A DNA stretch of 64,000 nt from JANXQG01 sp963824275. GTDB lineage: Bacteria; Planctomycetota; Planctomycetia; Pirellulales; Thermoguttaceae. Each line of letters opens with the position of its first letter. The first letter of the stretch is position 1. Where the stretch lies: contig CAWGOT010000010.1 of assembly GCA_963824275.1 (NCBI GenBank), forward strand, positions 248,001-312,000, in the 5' to 3' direction. The notes under the pieces are model-generated. The model made no database searches and was not told where the DNA came from. It saw nothing but the letters and a program-made list of their open reading frames with translations. Of the stretch, positions 1-11,007 are shown in pieces. The translations under genes were made by a program, and so were the position numbers.

Positions 1-91
1 AATACCGGCTGGACCTGCCGTTGACTGCGGCTGCCCAGAACGTCGTGACAGTACTGGTGACGGCCGCGGAATCGTGTTTTACAGGAAGTGC

Positions 92-1870
92 TTACCAGGA
101 AAAGTCGATCACGCGATACAAGGCTTCAGCGGCCTCCTGCCGTGAAAAAGCCTCGGTAGGGTTAAGACGATTCTCTTTACCCAATCGAACAAGGTTCGCG
201 CGGATCGCTGCAAAGAGCACTTCACGATCTGCTGCGGACAAGTCCGCATCATCGTTCAGCAAAACCGGTTTGTCGGACGAACGGGCAAGTCCACACCGCT
301 CGGCGAGGTGGACGAGCGAATGAGCCGCGTCAATCCGGGTCACGGCTTGATTGGGTCGAAAACGATTGTTGCTATCTAGCTTCATTAAGCCCGCGGCAAC
401 CACTTTGACAATATCTTCAGCCAGCTCAGCCGACGGCGGAAGATCCCTAACCTGGGGCGGGTTCTGACGCGGCATGGTCAAATGAACCGACTGGGCCAAA
501 GCATTGGCCAGTTCAACCCGTAAAAGTGGTTCCCTGGGACGTATTCGCCGCTGGTTATCGGCCAGTAGGACCCCGCGGAACCAGAGACCCTTCAAGGCAT
601 CCCCAACAGAATCCGCCGGCAGATCGATTGGCAGGGCGTCCTGGGGATCTTGCCGAGATGCGAGAACAGGAGCAATATTGAGCCGAACTCCGTCGACAGC
701 GTAAGAGTAGAAATGGTCGACGTATCCTCCATAGGCGATCGTCTTCTCCGTCTTGGCAAGGGTGAAATGATAGCCGTGGCCAAATTGCTGGTTGTACCGC
801 AGCGTTATCCCCTCCTGCTTACGACTGGAGTTCTCCGCCAGCCCGAAAACAACTGCCCAAGGCATCGCCCCTGGACCGGCTATGTCGGTTATCAGTTGGT
901 TCCCGCTGAAATCCTGCGACCCCTCTTTGATTGGTGTCTTTTCGGGCCGGATCGCCACAATTCCACTGGCCGAGTTGACACGGTCTCCGGTTTGCAGGCA
1001 GGACAACCGCACCCCGGATATGCAGCATCCGAGTGGGCCATCGTGGCAAGTTGCGTTCATCGCATCAAGGACTGTCAAGTTCCCTGTGCCAACAACCTCA
1101 ATCTGACCGTCATCCGAGACCAGCATCGCCGTGTTCTCGTCAACCCCGAATCCGAAGCGGATGTGTTCATTGATCAGAGCCCTGGCCAATCGTCCGAGTC
1201 TTCCACGGTACTGGCTGAAATGCTGATCGACGATTCCCGCCGGAAAGAACCCCAGTCCCTGCGTGACTAGCAGCCCGCGATGGCGTAGATCGCGGCGGAT
1301 GCCGAAGTCGAGTGCGTCCATCCCTTCGTCTAGGGACTCGTCGGGCAGTCCAGACGCACTCAGCATTTGACTGCTTTGCATGGCGGCACCCGCACTTGAG
1401 CCGGCAATGACACCACCGCGGTGCCACATTTCCCTAAGCGCGAGCAGTACCGGCGTTGCGCTGCCGTCTGGATTGAGCAAACTACGAGTAATGCGGGACT
1501 GGTCGCCGCCGGCAAAGAACGCACCCGTTGAGCGACGGATTCGCTCCACGATCTCAGGGCTGTATGCCTGACGAGCGGCGTTCTCCAGCATGAGGTCAAC
1601 GATGACCACCCGGTCCGCTGAAATGCCGTACCGCACGAAGATCTCACCAACCTGCCGTGCGGGACTTTCGCTCTTGGCGGCAGTGGGGAACAGAACAAAT
1701 CGGGCGTGCTCGCGGCCACCGGCCAACTCGATCATACGCTGAAATACTGCCGAATTGTCGGGCCGCAGGCCACCGCCGATAATGAAAAGGTTGCCAGACT
1801 TCGGCGCGGCGGCAACAGCGGTAAGGTGTATGGAAATCGCAAACCAAAATGCAACTCGTCCGCATCTCAT
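92..1870 (-). CDS. Secreted cyanophycinase-like peptidase (S51) with C-terminal SLH domains
   Basis: The 592-residue protein starts with a signal peptide (about residues 1-22). Residues 25-290 form a peptidase S51/cyanophycinase-like domain, with the nucleophile-elbow motif GSSAGAA, the GGDQSRI motif and a DQHFSQYRGR segment typical of the family. Cyanophycinases hydrolyse cyanophycin to beta-Asp-Arg; secreted homologues may act on other beta-aspartyl peptides, so the substrate is unproven. Residues about 440-592 resemble S-layer homology (SLH) repeats (for example AEDIVKVVAAGLMKLDSNNR), suggesting attachment to the cell surface. The reading frame is intact. The start is the ATG followed by MRCGRVAF, with AAAAGGG upstream. 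A DUF1854-type ABC exporter, a family linked to cyanophycin metabolism elsewhere, lies 18 kb away, but no cyanophycin synthetase is visible. Confidence 0.82.
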   Translation of the reverse strand: MRCGRVAFWFAISIHLTAVAAAPKSGNLFIIGGGLRPDNSAVFQRMIELAGGREHARFVLFPTAAKSESPARQVGEIFVRYGISADRVVIVDLMLENAARQAYSPEIVERIRRSTGAFFAGGDQSRITRSLLNPDGSATPVLLALREMWHRGGVIAGSSAGAAMQSSQMLSASGLPDESLDEGMDALDFGIRRDLRHRGLLVTQGLGFFPAGIVDQHFSQYRGRLGRLARALINEHIRFGFGVDENTAMLVSDDGQIEVVGTGNLTVLDAMNATCHDGPLGCCISGVRLSCLQTGDRVNSASGIVAIRPEKTPIKEGSQDFSGNQLITDIAGPGAMPWAVVFGLAENSSRKQEGITLRYNQQFGHGYHFTLAKTEKTIAYGGYVDHFYSYAVDGVRLNIAPVLASRQDPQDALPIDLPADSVGDALKGLWFRGVLLADNQRRIRPREPLLRVELANALAQSVHLTMPRQNPPQVRDLPPSAELAEDIVKVVAAGLMKLDSNNRFRPNQAVTRIDAAHSLVHLAERCGLARSSDKPVLLNDDADLSAADREVLFAAIRANLVRLGKENRLNPTEAFSRQEAAEALYRVIDFSW

Positions 1871-1901
1871 TCAGCTACCCTTTTCTATATCTATGCGATA
1901 A

Positions 1902-3456
1902 CTACCTCGCACCAGCCCCTTTCGTCGGCTGTAAAGCTCCTATCAGCCGCGAGGCTTCACCGTCGGCTTCGCCAGCCAGACCCTTACAGTAGTCCGTGAG
2001 GAACGTGCGGGCGGAGTTGGGATCGCGTTGCCACTTGCTCAATGCCTCCTTCTCCACGCCGGCCTGTTTCTCGAAATTCCGCTTTTCCATGCCGTCCCAA
2101 ACCGCGCGTACTGCCGGGAGCCGCTTTGGAAGATCCCCGCGGACCAGATCCTGCAAGGACTGATGGAGCCACCAGGCCAACTGGGGATCTCGGACAAATA
2201 CCCCGGCCGGCGGATTGAGGTGATGCTCGAGCGTCAAAGCCTTTTCAAGATCCACGCTCCGATAGTAATTCGACGGTGTCTCGAGAATGCCCAGAGTACC
2301 ACGGCAGGAGCACGTTCAGGCTCGGCTCGCCGCTGGTGCGCCAGTAAATACAGCCGATCTCGGGGGGCAATCCGGAACGCAACTGGAAGACCGCACCCTC
2401 TTGGGTTGGGGAACCCGTGCGGCGGTCGGCCGGGATCACGCCGCGAAGGATTTTCGCGACTCCCGCCACCGTGAGTTTCTCCGCTGGTTTCATGCCGAAT
2501 GGCTGCATCGCCGGCGGCCAGGGGATGTCCTTGCCGCCGACAAGCTGCTGTCCCTTCCAGCGCCGCTCGTCTGCAGCCGCGCCAGGAGGGCCGTAAACCC
2601 GATCGAAACGGAAAGGCTCCCCGCCCTTGCGGTCAAACCAGCCGCGACCAGCCGCGTAGTCGATCAGATCGCGGCTGCCGAGGAAATTCTGCGCGTCGCT
2701 CAAGTCCACCGTGTCCGTGACGTAGACATTCGGCAGCACGACGACTTCATCGTCCGCAACGCGGCGGGCGACCCAGTGGCGGCCGTTGACCACAGCCAAG
2801 AGCCACGCCTCGCGGGGATCGGCAATCACGTAGGTCCGCCCGGAATCGACGTAACCGAATTGCTCGATCCATCCGCCCGCCAGCGTCACGCCCTCGCGCA
2901 CCGTTCGTGCCCGTTGGGCGATCAGCCGGCGGAGCATATAGCCGGTCCCCCCTTGGCGGATCTCGCCGCGGTCTTCCCGGCTAGGGCAATAATCGCTGAC
3001 CACGGCCACTCCCCATTCGTTGAGAGAGTTGTCGCTGAATTCCGTTCCGGGGATTTCGCTCCAGAGAAAAGCCCACGATTCGGGAACCTCGGGCAGGTGG
3101 CCGCCGCCGCGTAGAACGACCTCTGCCTGAGCGTCATGCAACTGGCGAGCAGCGCGGCGGAAGTTCAGCATTCGCAGGCCGGTGTTCTGTTCGGCATGTC
3201 CCACCAGCAGCGAGCCGTCGCTCGAAGCCCCTCGGCCCACGACAATCGCATAGCAGGCCCACAGCGGCGACGCAGGGAGCAGCGAAAGCGTGGCGATTAT
3301 CAGGACCGCCTGAATTTGCCGGAAATACTCGCCGACGAATCGATTGAAAACGGCGTTGACGTCCCGTTGGACCGGCCGTTCGCCGACCTGGGCATCTAGG
3401 CTGCCTGGCGATCCGCAGGCAGCGAGGCGGATAAGAACGGGGCTAAGAAATCGCAT
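1902..3456 (-). CDS. Secreted C69-family dipeptidase, split by one frameshift
   Basis: The N-terminal 400 residues match peptidase family C69 (Ntn-hydrolase dipeptidases such as lactobacillal PepD). A hydrophobic leader ends in LWA, followed by CYAIVVGRG, so Cys68 would be the N-terminal nucleophile after cleavage. Family sequence runs to LLPWYSG near 2290 and then leaves the frame; ILETPSNYYRSVD and the remaining C-terminal 117 residues continue in the neighbouring frame down to 1902. Removing one C near 2290 restores the usual PWYxGxxETP motif, so the break is a single-base insertion or a sequencing error. No downstream methionine fits the signal peptide, so the start at 3456 is tentative. 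Predicted role: dipeptide hydrolysis outside the cytoplasm. Confidence 0.78.
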
Positions 3457-3549
3457 GATGTGGCTCCAAAACCAAAGCGAAGGGTCTTGTAAATCGTAAA
3501 TGACCGAGTGGAAGGCGCAGGACCTGGCCGCCTTCTCCGGTACGGGTTC

Positions 3550-5619
3550 CTATCTCTTCTTCCCTTGTTTGATATTCTCCAATGCGTCCGCTGCAGTGTG
3601 ACGCACCAAGGCGTCGGCGTCCCGTAACAACTGAGCGAGGGCCGGAATCGCTGTTTGCGCTTCTGGCCCGATGTCTCCCAGGGCCATGGCGGCAGCCCAA
3701 CGCACCTTGTTGTTTTCGTCCTTAAGCACTTCGGCGAGGGCGGGGACCGCGTCCGGCCCCATCTTCCCCAGGACAACGGCGGCACTCCTGCGAACGTACT
3801 CGTCTTTGTCCTTGAGCGCTTCCGTAAGGGCCGGGATCGCTCCTATTGCCCCTAGGGCGTCGACGGTCTCGATGCGAACATACTGGGCATGGTCCTTGAG
3901 CAATTCCTGGAGGGCCGGGACCGCCGAATTCGCTTCGCGACCGATTCTCTCCAGGGTCGAGACGGCAGAACGGCGAACGCGCTCGTCCTTATCCTTGAGC
4001 AATTCCGTAAGGGCCGGGACCGCTGCTGGGCCGATTCGCGCCAGGCCCTGGACGGCGGCACTTCGCACGTCGTTGTCTTTGTCTTTGAGGCGTTCCGTGA
4101 GGGCCGGAACCGCTGCCGGACCCATTCCCCCCAGGGCCGAGACGGCCGCAACCACGAAATCGGAAGTCCACAGACCGTACTCGGCGCGGACGAGTTCCGT
4201 CGCCGGAGTCGGACCGTTAGAGACCGACGGCGGCAAGTCTAAGAGCCACAACTCTCGGAGGCGGGCGTGGCGTCTGTCAACGCACATCCGCTTGCCGTCG
4301 GCCGACCAGCGGGGAAGCGTGTAGGGGCCTGCCAAGAGCCTTTTCGCCTGATGCGTGCGAAGGTCGTAGATCCACAAATCATTCGCAACAACCTCGGCGA
4401 ACGACCCGAAACCGATCCGCTGACTGTCGGGGGACCAGCTTGGCAAGAATCCACCCCAGCCGGGCAAGGGATAGCGGTCAACGATTTCCTTCTTCGCGAC
4501 CGACCAGATTTGCAGTTCGCTGTTGCCAAAGCCGGCGACATACTGCCCGTCGGGCGAGATCGCGGGATAGAATCCCGAGAAGCCTGTTAGCAGTGTCTTT
4601 GGCGTTGCCTTGTCATCGGTCACGTCCAGGGACTGCAGAGCGAACTTGCCGTCAACGCTGGTCCGATAGCAAACGGTCTTTCCATCGGCCAGCCAGGAAG
4701 CGAATCCTCCCGTCGCCACGCGTTTCGTCTGCTTGCTGCGCAGATCAACGATCCACATTCCCTCCCCTTGGTCGCCGGCTTTCTTGTCGGTAAAGGCTAT
4801 AAACCGTCCCGCTCCCGGCGACCAGGCCGGATCTTTGCCGGTTTCCGCAAGTTCTTCAATGGTATTGCTTGCCAGCGTGAGGATTCGAAGTCCATTGGCG
4901 GTCGGATTGGCGTGCGCGAAGGCAATTTTTTTTCCGTCGGGAGACCAAGTCCCCGCTTGAGCATCTTCAGCGAGCAATTGGAGTTTCGGGGAAACCAAGT
5001 CGCCGCTCTCAACTCGCCATTCGCCGCTCTCAACTCGCCACTCACCGCTCGCAGCACCCTGCTCGCCGCTCTCAACTCGCCCGCCGCTCTCAACTCGCCA
5101 CGCGCCGTTCCCCCCTTGCCACTCGCTGCTCCCTGCGCGCCGCTCACCACTCCCCGCTCCCCGCTCGCCACTCCCCGCTCCCCGCTCGCCACCTGCCGCT
5201 CGCCGCTCACCACTCCCCGCTCCCCGCTCGCCACTTGTCGCTCGCCGTTCGCTGCTCCCTGCTCCCCGCTCGCCACTCCCCGCTCCCCGTCCCGCGCTTC
5301 CGGTTCCGCTGCCCGCTTCCCGCCCCCCGCCCCCGCTGCCGCTGCCCGCTTCCCGCCCCCCACCCCCGCTCCCGCCCCTGCTTCCGCCCCCGCCGCCGCT
5401 CCCCCCTCCCCGCTCCCGATCCCGCTCCCCGCTCGGTGCGGAAATGTCGAGGCGGGGCTGCACCCGAATTAACTGGGCATGAAGGTCCAACCTGAAGCGC
5501 CTGCCGGCCGCAAGAACATCGAACTTCTCCGCGACAGTTGGCGTCTGGCCGACGCTCCGCTGGGGCATCACGAACAGTGGCAAGGAACACATCAGCAAGA
5601 GACTAAGGACGACTCGCAT
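3550..5619 (-). CDS. Secreted TolB-type propeller plus HEAT-repeat protein with long Gly-Ser-Glu-Arg insert
   Basis: This intact frame encodes 689 residues. A signal peptide (MRVVLSLLLMCSLPLF...) is followed by a 150-residue low-complexity insert of GAGSGER-like units (bases 5000-5440), then TolB/PD40 propeller blades at about residues 215-455 (motifs DGKKIAFAH, SPDGQYVAGF, SPDSQRIGFG, SADGKRMCV). Six HEAT repeats fill residues about 490-685 with the pattern AVPALTELLKDKDERVRRSA. Propeller and HEAT domains both suggest protein binding outside the cytoplasm; no catalytic residues are seen. AGGGGGG lies before the ATG. The insert is purely repetitive DNA and may be an invading repeat rather than a folded domain. 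Confidence 0.8.
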   Translation of the reverse strand: MRVVLSLLLMCSLPLFVMPQRSVGQTPTVAEKFDVLAAGRRFRLDLHAQLIRVQPRLDISAPSGERDRERGGGSGGGGGSRGGSGGGGREAGSGSGGGGREAGSGTGSAGRGAGSGERGAGSSERRATSGERGAGSGERRAAGGERGAGSGERGAGSGERRAGSSEWQGGNGAWRVESGGRVESGEQGAASGEWRVESGEWRVESGDLVSPKLQLLAEDAQAGTWSPDGKKIAFAHANPTANGLRILTLASNTIEELAETGKDPAWSPGAGRFIAFTDKKAGDQGEGMWIVDLRSKQTKRVATGGFASWLADGKTVCYRTSVDGKFALQSLDVTDDKATPKTLLTGFSGFYPAISPDGQYVAGFGNSELQIWSVAKKEIVDRYPLPGWGGFLPSWSPDSQRIGFGSFAEVVANDLWIYDLRTHQAKRLLAGPYTLPRWSADGKRMCVDRRHARLRELWLLDLPPSVSNGPTPATELVRAEYGLWTSDFVVAAVSALGGMGPAAVPALTERLKDKDNDVRSAAVQGLARIGPAAVPALTELLKDKDERVRRSAVSTLERIGREANSAVPALQELLKDHAQYVRIETVDALGAIGAIPALTEALKDKDEYVRRSAAVVLGKMGPDAVPALAEVLKDENNKVRWAAAMALGDIGPEAQTAIPALAQLLRDADALVRHTAADALENIKQGKKR
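5000..5440. repeat. Low-complexity GC-rich repeat (GAGCGGGGAGC / GAGTGGCGAGTGG units) in coding sequence
   Basis: About 440 bases are built from imperfect 6-14 base units such as CGCTCCCCGCTCGCCACTC and CTCAACTCGCCACTC (plus strand). The stretch stays open on the minus strand, where it encodes Gly-Ala-Gly-Ser-Gly-Glu-Arg-like repeats within the TolB/HEAT gene. The same vocabulary (CCCGCTCCCCGCTCCCTG) occurs again at 23405-23525 inside the glucan synthase gene, so this is a dispersed family and not one local expansion. Confidence 0.85.
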
Positions 5620-5977
5620 GGCAATTACCCCCCTTTTTGAAAAGCGATTTGCGGTGCAACTCCACTTATTTCAGCCGCCCTAGCCCGACTTGGCGACGGC
5701 CGCATGCCTCTCTATGAAGAAAGGCGAAGGACGCGCAAGGAATTTGCGCGCGGGCACTTTTTTTCTGCTGCGGGCCCGAAAAGACCAATCGGCGGCCGAG
5801 AGGCGACGGATCGAGAAACAGCCGTTCGTTGCCTAGGCCCGCCAGAATGGCTCGTTTGTTTCGAAGCCAGCCAGAGCATCAGCCTCGTCTTCTTTGATGT
5901 CGAATACGCGGTCGAGTTTGAAGATGACACCGGCGGTCCCTTCTTGTTGTGTTCTTGCAGGATGTTGCCACAAATGT
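5620..5977. other. Intergenic stretch with no recognised gene
   Basis: This 358-base gap separates the end of the kinase-STAND-FGE gene from the upstream side of the TolB/HEAT gene. It should hold the promoter of the latter, but I see no convincing -35/-10 pair, terminator hairpin or RNA structure. The reading frames here look like noise. Confidence 0.5.
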
Positions 5978-8900
5978 TCAATCCGCGTCGCCGGGCTTTC
6001 TTTCAGTGCAAGTCCTCGCCAGGCGGAAACCGTAAGCGAAGTAATGATCACCGGGTTGGTCCCAGTTACGGTAGGCAGAACGGAGGAACCAGGCAGGATT
6101 AACGAACTCCCCACCCCGCAACATACGCCCGTCCTTGTCGAGCGGTGGCGAAGGATCTTCCGTATCTTCGGCTGCCTTGCCGCTTGGCCCCACGGTGTAA
6201 GTCCGATACCGATCCTGGCACCAATTAGAGACATTGCCATGCATGTCGAACAAACCGAAGTCGTTCGGCTTCAAGCTCCCCACCGGCTGCGATCTATCGG
6301 GGGAGTTGTTCGCGAACCAGCCATACTTGCCCAATAACTCCTCCGTTTGGCCGTAATACCGGCACGTCACCGCTCCTGCCCGGCAAGCGTACTCCCATTC
6401 CGCCTCCGTGGGCAGGCGATAGCCGCTCCGCTGCATGTAATCCGGCGACATCTTCATGCCCTCTTGGTATTTCCCATCCTTATCGGGCTCATAACACAAC
6501 TCCAGTCCTTCCTGCTTGCTCAACCAATTGCAGTATTCCGCTGCCTCATACCAAGAAACGCCGAGAACAGGACAATCGGGCTCCAGGCTCCATTTTTGGT
6601 TGTGCGCGAACATGGGATTGACAGGTCGTGGCGAAGCCGCAAGGAACTGCTCCACGGTCACTGCCTTGGCAGCGATGGCGAACGTGCGTCCGATCGCCTG
6701 TCGGTGCGACCGCTCGTCATAGGCGCTCCATTCTGATTCGGTGGATCCGCGCCCATCTGAAACTCCACGGGGCCGGGAATGACCACCATGGTTTGGCCCT
6801 GGCTGGTGACGTACCACTGCGGCACCGCTTTCGCCTTCGCCAACTCCTTCCCAATGCTCTGGAGCCGTTGTTCCCTCTGTTGTTTGTTCTTCGTCCACTG
6901 CGCATCGACCTGCTTGAGCCACTGGTCCTGTTTCCACTGGCGCAGCAGCCATTCTGCTGCTGCGTGCAGGCCGGGATCCGCCGCCGAGAGGTCGGGGTCA
7001 TTACTGTAGTACAATTCTCGCAGCTTCAACTTCCCGATCAGCCGGGCCTGCCCAACTGTTCGCAGGGCCTGCTCCCCGAACTCGCCCAGGCTCAAGAGCA
7101 AGGCCCGGCGAATCGACACATCCGGTTCTTGAATGAACCGATCGACAATCATCTCAGGATCGGCTCCGGATGGGCTGAGCTTGTGGATGATCCAGCTTCG
7201 CACACGGGGATCGGAACCGTGCTTCAAGCGCGGCCAGACCCAGACGTTGGGAGCGTCGTTCATCATCAAGAGCGCGACCGCTGCATTCGCCTGTCGCTTC
7301 GCCAGGACCTCTTTCGCTTCCTCGGCGTCGGGCAGTGGCCGCTGGAACTCGCCTTCCAACAACGGCAGTACTTCATGGCCACGCTCCTTAGGTAGCTTGA
7401 AGATGATTGCGAGTTGCTTCTCGTCGGCGTCCATGACCAGCTCCGCCAGTTCGTTGTTGGACAGGGCGTCGGCGTAATCGGCCAGCGTTTCCGTGGCGAA
7501 GGACCGGTGCTGTTGGTCCTGAGCTGTTCGATAAATGTGAGCCAATGGATCGACAAGTTGGCGTTTCGCCGGACGGAGGGTTTCCCGCCACGCCACGAAG
7601 TCTGAAGCCGGAAGCGTCACCAGATGACCGGCGACAAGACTGCCGATCTCCTTCCAACGTTGATCGCCTGGTGCATACGTCGCCAAGGCACAGGCCGCTT
7701 GGAATCGCTGTTGCGTTTCTCGTTTCGAGTCAAGTGCCACACTCCACAAGGGCTCAATAGTACCGTCCTTGTCGGACGGCAAGGCATCCCGCACCGCGGC
7801 GAATGGAGTCGGAGTTACGACGAGGAGCTGATCCCGCAGGTAATTCAGCTTGCTCCTGTCTACCGGCAGCAGGGCCAGGGCCATTTTCAGACGGGGAGTG
7901 GAACCCTCCTTGGCCTGATCGAACTGGGCCTTGAGCAAGGGGTCGGCCCATCGTCGATATTTGTCGAGTTCGACCACGACGGAGTCTACTTGGGAGATCT
8001 CGGCCGTGGCCAGTTTATCCACGAGCCCTAGGGCGCGGGTGGCGTTCTGCTGCTCGACAACGGCACGACGAACGGCTAGGCCCACGATGCCTGCGGCAAT
8101 CAGCATCATCGCTACGATAACGGAACGAATGCCATGCACTCGGCCCGCATTGCCCATCATCTTCCGCTGCGGGTCGGTCCAGATCTTCTTGTCGGTCGAA
8201 AAACGGATAGTGAGGAATTCCCGTAGCGAGGGGAGATGGCGACTCTCCGGCCTGGCGCTCCACAATGCCGACCTTTCCGCCAATCGCAGTTCCGCACGAC
8301 CCTTCCAAGTTTCCTGCTGCTTGCGGGTCAGCCAGTCTCGCAGCGAGTGAACCAGATAGTCGTGGGTCAGTTGGTAGTATTTCTCGCCTGCCTTCACCGG
8401 AGCGGCTGGGTCGTCCTCCTTGCTTGCCGGGTCGGTGGGCGTGATCAGCCGGAGTTCGCTGTTGAGAATACGGATCAGATCGTCGAAGTCCCTGCGCCGG
8501 TTGTCGTAGCCCGAGGCTTCCAAGAGGTAGCCATGCGACCGCATGTGGCCTTTGATGTCGGTCCCCGCTTCGGGCAGGAGGGCCTTCAGGACGCGCCTGG
8601 CCGCCTTCTGATGGTAGCCGTGTTCCGGGGGAGCCGTGGCGGCACTGAAGGTCTCCTCCAGAAACGTGACGCCGACGCCTTCGGTTCCACCCACGGCCTT
8701 CAAGGTGGCCGGCGTCCATGGCTTCCCCTTCATCATCTCGGCAAAGAGGGCCAGTCGGACGCAGATCACCTTGCCATCCTGGGCCAAGCCCTGAGTGGCC
8801 TGATCCAGGAAGGCCCCTTGTTCCTTGCCGATCTCGCCGGGATGCTCGGGCAGTGCGCCAAACGCCCGACCAAATGCCGTTAGCACCTTCTTCGCATGTC

Positions 8901-10713
8901 GAAGCTCGAAAAGATCGGTGGCGAGGGAGTTGTGGTCTTCCAGCAGCCGGATCTCCAATTCCTGCATGAAGTGGGTTGCGGCCATCCAGAAATCATCCCG
9001 TACCATAACCAGGCACTGCACCCGCTCGCCGTCGCAGTGCCGCAGGGCTTCGACCAATTCTACGTTTTCATACGATGGCTTCGCATGAAGCCACTGTTCG
9101 AATTGGTCGACGACGATGAGGATCTTCTTGCCCGCAGGAATCCCTCGTCCGCGGCGCAGAGCGGCGATGCTGTCTCGAAGACCCAGATCCCCCTGCAAAC
9201 CCGGACATTGCTTTCGCAATCCCCGCACGAGACGCGCTTCGGTATCATCGGCAGTGGCCTCGATGTAGATGGAAATGACTTGCTCGGCCAGGCGCGGCAA
9301 CAACCCGGCCTTCACCAGCGACGACTTGCCGCAGCCCGATGGCCCATAGATCAAGCCCACGCGAAAAGTCTTGTCGGCGTTCGTCTCTTCGATCCGATAT
9401 TTCCAGAAACGGACGCTCTCCGGCAGTCCATCCCGGTCCCGAGGGCCAGGAAGAAGCTCCAGAAAGAAATCGGCGTCCTGGGCATCGAAAGAGCGTAGGC
9501 CCTTGGGCACGATCTTGACGGGCTTGCCGGAATCCAAGCCTGCCACCTGGATTTCCACCTTCGCAGCGTCAACCGGCTTCACCGCGGCGGTCTGGGCAAG
9601 GAAATGCCCCAGGTCTTCCGCCATGTCGAGAGCGGTGGTGTAACGGTCCCTGGCCGGTTTCGACAGGGCCTTCAGACAAATCCGTTCCAGTTCCTTGGGG
9701 ATCGAATGGTCGAGCTGGCGCGGCGGGCGGGGTTCCAGCGACCTGACGCGCGCCAGGATCTCCGCGGTGCTCGAACCGCCAAAGGGACGGGTTGCCGTCA
9801 ACAACTCGTAGAAAACCACCCCCAGGCTGAAAATGTCTGCCCGACCATCGACCAGATGCCCCTCGCCACGGGCCTGCTCGGGACTCATGTAGGCGGGCGT
9901 ACCGGCCCCGCTTGGTCCGCCGGCAAAATCCTCTTCCTTGAGTGCCAGCCCAAAATCCGCAAGGTAGGGTTTGCCGGTGGTGTCAATCACGATGTTGGCG
10001 GGCTTCACATCGCGATGCACCACCGTGTGCTCGTGAGCGTGGTGGAGGGCTTCTGCGATCGCCATCACCAGTCCCGCCGATTCTCTGTGCGGTAGCGGTT
10101 TCTCGCTGATTTTGCTTTCCAGGTTGCTTCCTGCAATGAACTCGGACACGACGTAGCACAGCCCATCCGCAGTTCGACCCACGTCGTAAACCCGGACGAT
10201 GTTCACATGGTTGAGCCTCGCTACGACTTGGGCTTCGTCAAAATACTGGTCGATGTCTTTCGGGCTACCCACCAAGTGGCGGTGTGGCACCTTGATGGCA
10301 ACTGGCCGCTTCAGTCCCTCGTCGTAACCTTGATAGACTGTGCCGAAGGCCCCCTTCCCCAGGATTCGTTCGATCCGGTATCGGCCAATACGGCCAGGAT
10401 GCCCGACGCTTGGCTCCTGCTCCGGTGGGCGCGACTGGGCGGTAGACACCATCGCTTGTACGGCATCCGCATTGGCAAAGTATGCCCGCAGCCGCTCGGC
10501 CACTTCCGGGTGAGCGGCAAGGAACACCTCGCGATCGATCTCCTCGCCCCGATCGACGCGGAGCATGTAATCGGCCAGGACAGACTCGAAAGGGTGATTG
10601 TAGGCTTGCGTCCCGTCCATATTGCGCGGTCCAGTTGCGTGGCCCCCCTTGTCGGTGATCAACACCATTCCGTTCACTTTTCCCGGTCTGAACCAAGCAT
10701 TGTACGTGCCCAT
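5978..10713 (-). CDS. Ser/Thr protein kinase - STAND NTPase - FGE-type domain fusion, one frameshift
   Basis: The gene encodes about 1,580 residues. A short N-terminal segment precedes a complete Hanks-type kinase (about residues 109-370: glycine loop GKGAFGTVY, AIKV lysine, HRDVKPAN, DFG, GTPAYMSPEQA). A STAND-type ATPase follows (Walker A GPSGCGKSS near residue 460, then ILIVVDQFEQW), then a membrane segment near VIVAMMLIAAGIVGLAV, a helical region, and a formylglycine-generating-enzyme/sulfatase-modifying domain (GVSWYEAAEYCNWLSKQ, RLPTEAEWEYACRAG, GNVSNW, RGGEF). The FGE domain begins in one frame and continues in another after about base 6740, a one-base shift. The start is uncertain: the Met at 10620 (MDGTQAYNHP) is as plausible as 10713. 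The ECF sigma gene upstream on the same strand suggests a signalling pair. Confidence 0.85.
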
Positions 10714-11007
10714 TTCGCTGGAGTACAGGGTTTGAAGGGCGCGGTGCCGGCTTGGTGGTCAACTTGAGTTCAAGGACTTGGTTGGAAATAACTTCCCGAT
10801 TGTAGGATGGACTTCCCAGTCCGTCCGCGAAAAAATCCTCGCCAAGTCCTAAGGCGACAAGGGCCGGGAGAACTTGCGCGGCGAGCAGGAATTTTTTCAG
10901 ATGGATCGGTCTTTCACCGCGGGCAACGCCCCAGTTGGTGGCTCCGCTCCACGAGGACGGTGGGCTTTCTCCCCTGAGTGCCGGTGCATGATTGACAACG
11001 TCGGGGC
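10714..11007. other. Spacer between ECF sigma factor and kinase, with half of a dispersed repeat
   Basis: The spacer is open in one frame from a GTG overlapping the sigma factor stop, but the encoded peptide shows no family resemblance. It contains GTAGGATGGACTTCCCAGTC near 10803, which looks like one arm of the GTAGG-type palindromes found elsewhere in this window. No confident promoter is seen. Confidence 0.45.

Noticed and set aside
4768..5472. Long plus-strand frame across the GAGCGG repeat
   Set aside because: Open only because the repeat lacks stops in all frames; the minus-strand frame has signal peptide, propeller and HEAT domains.
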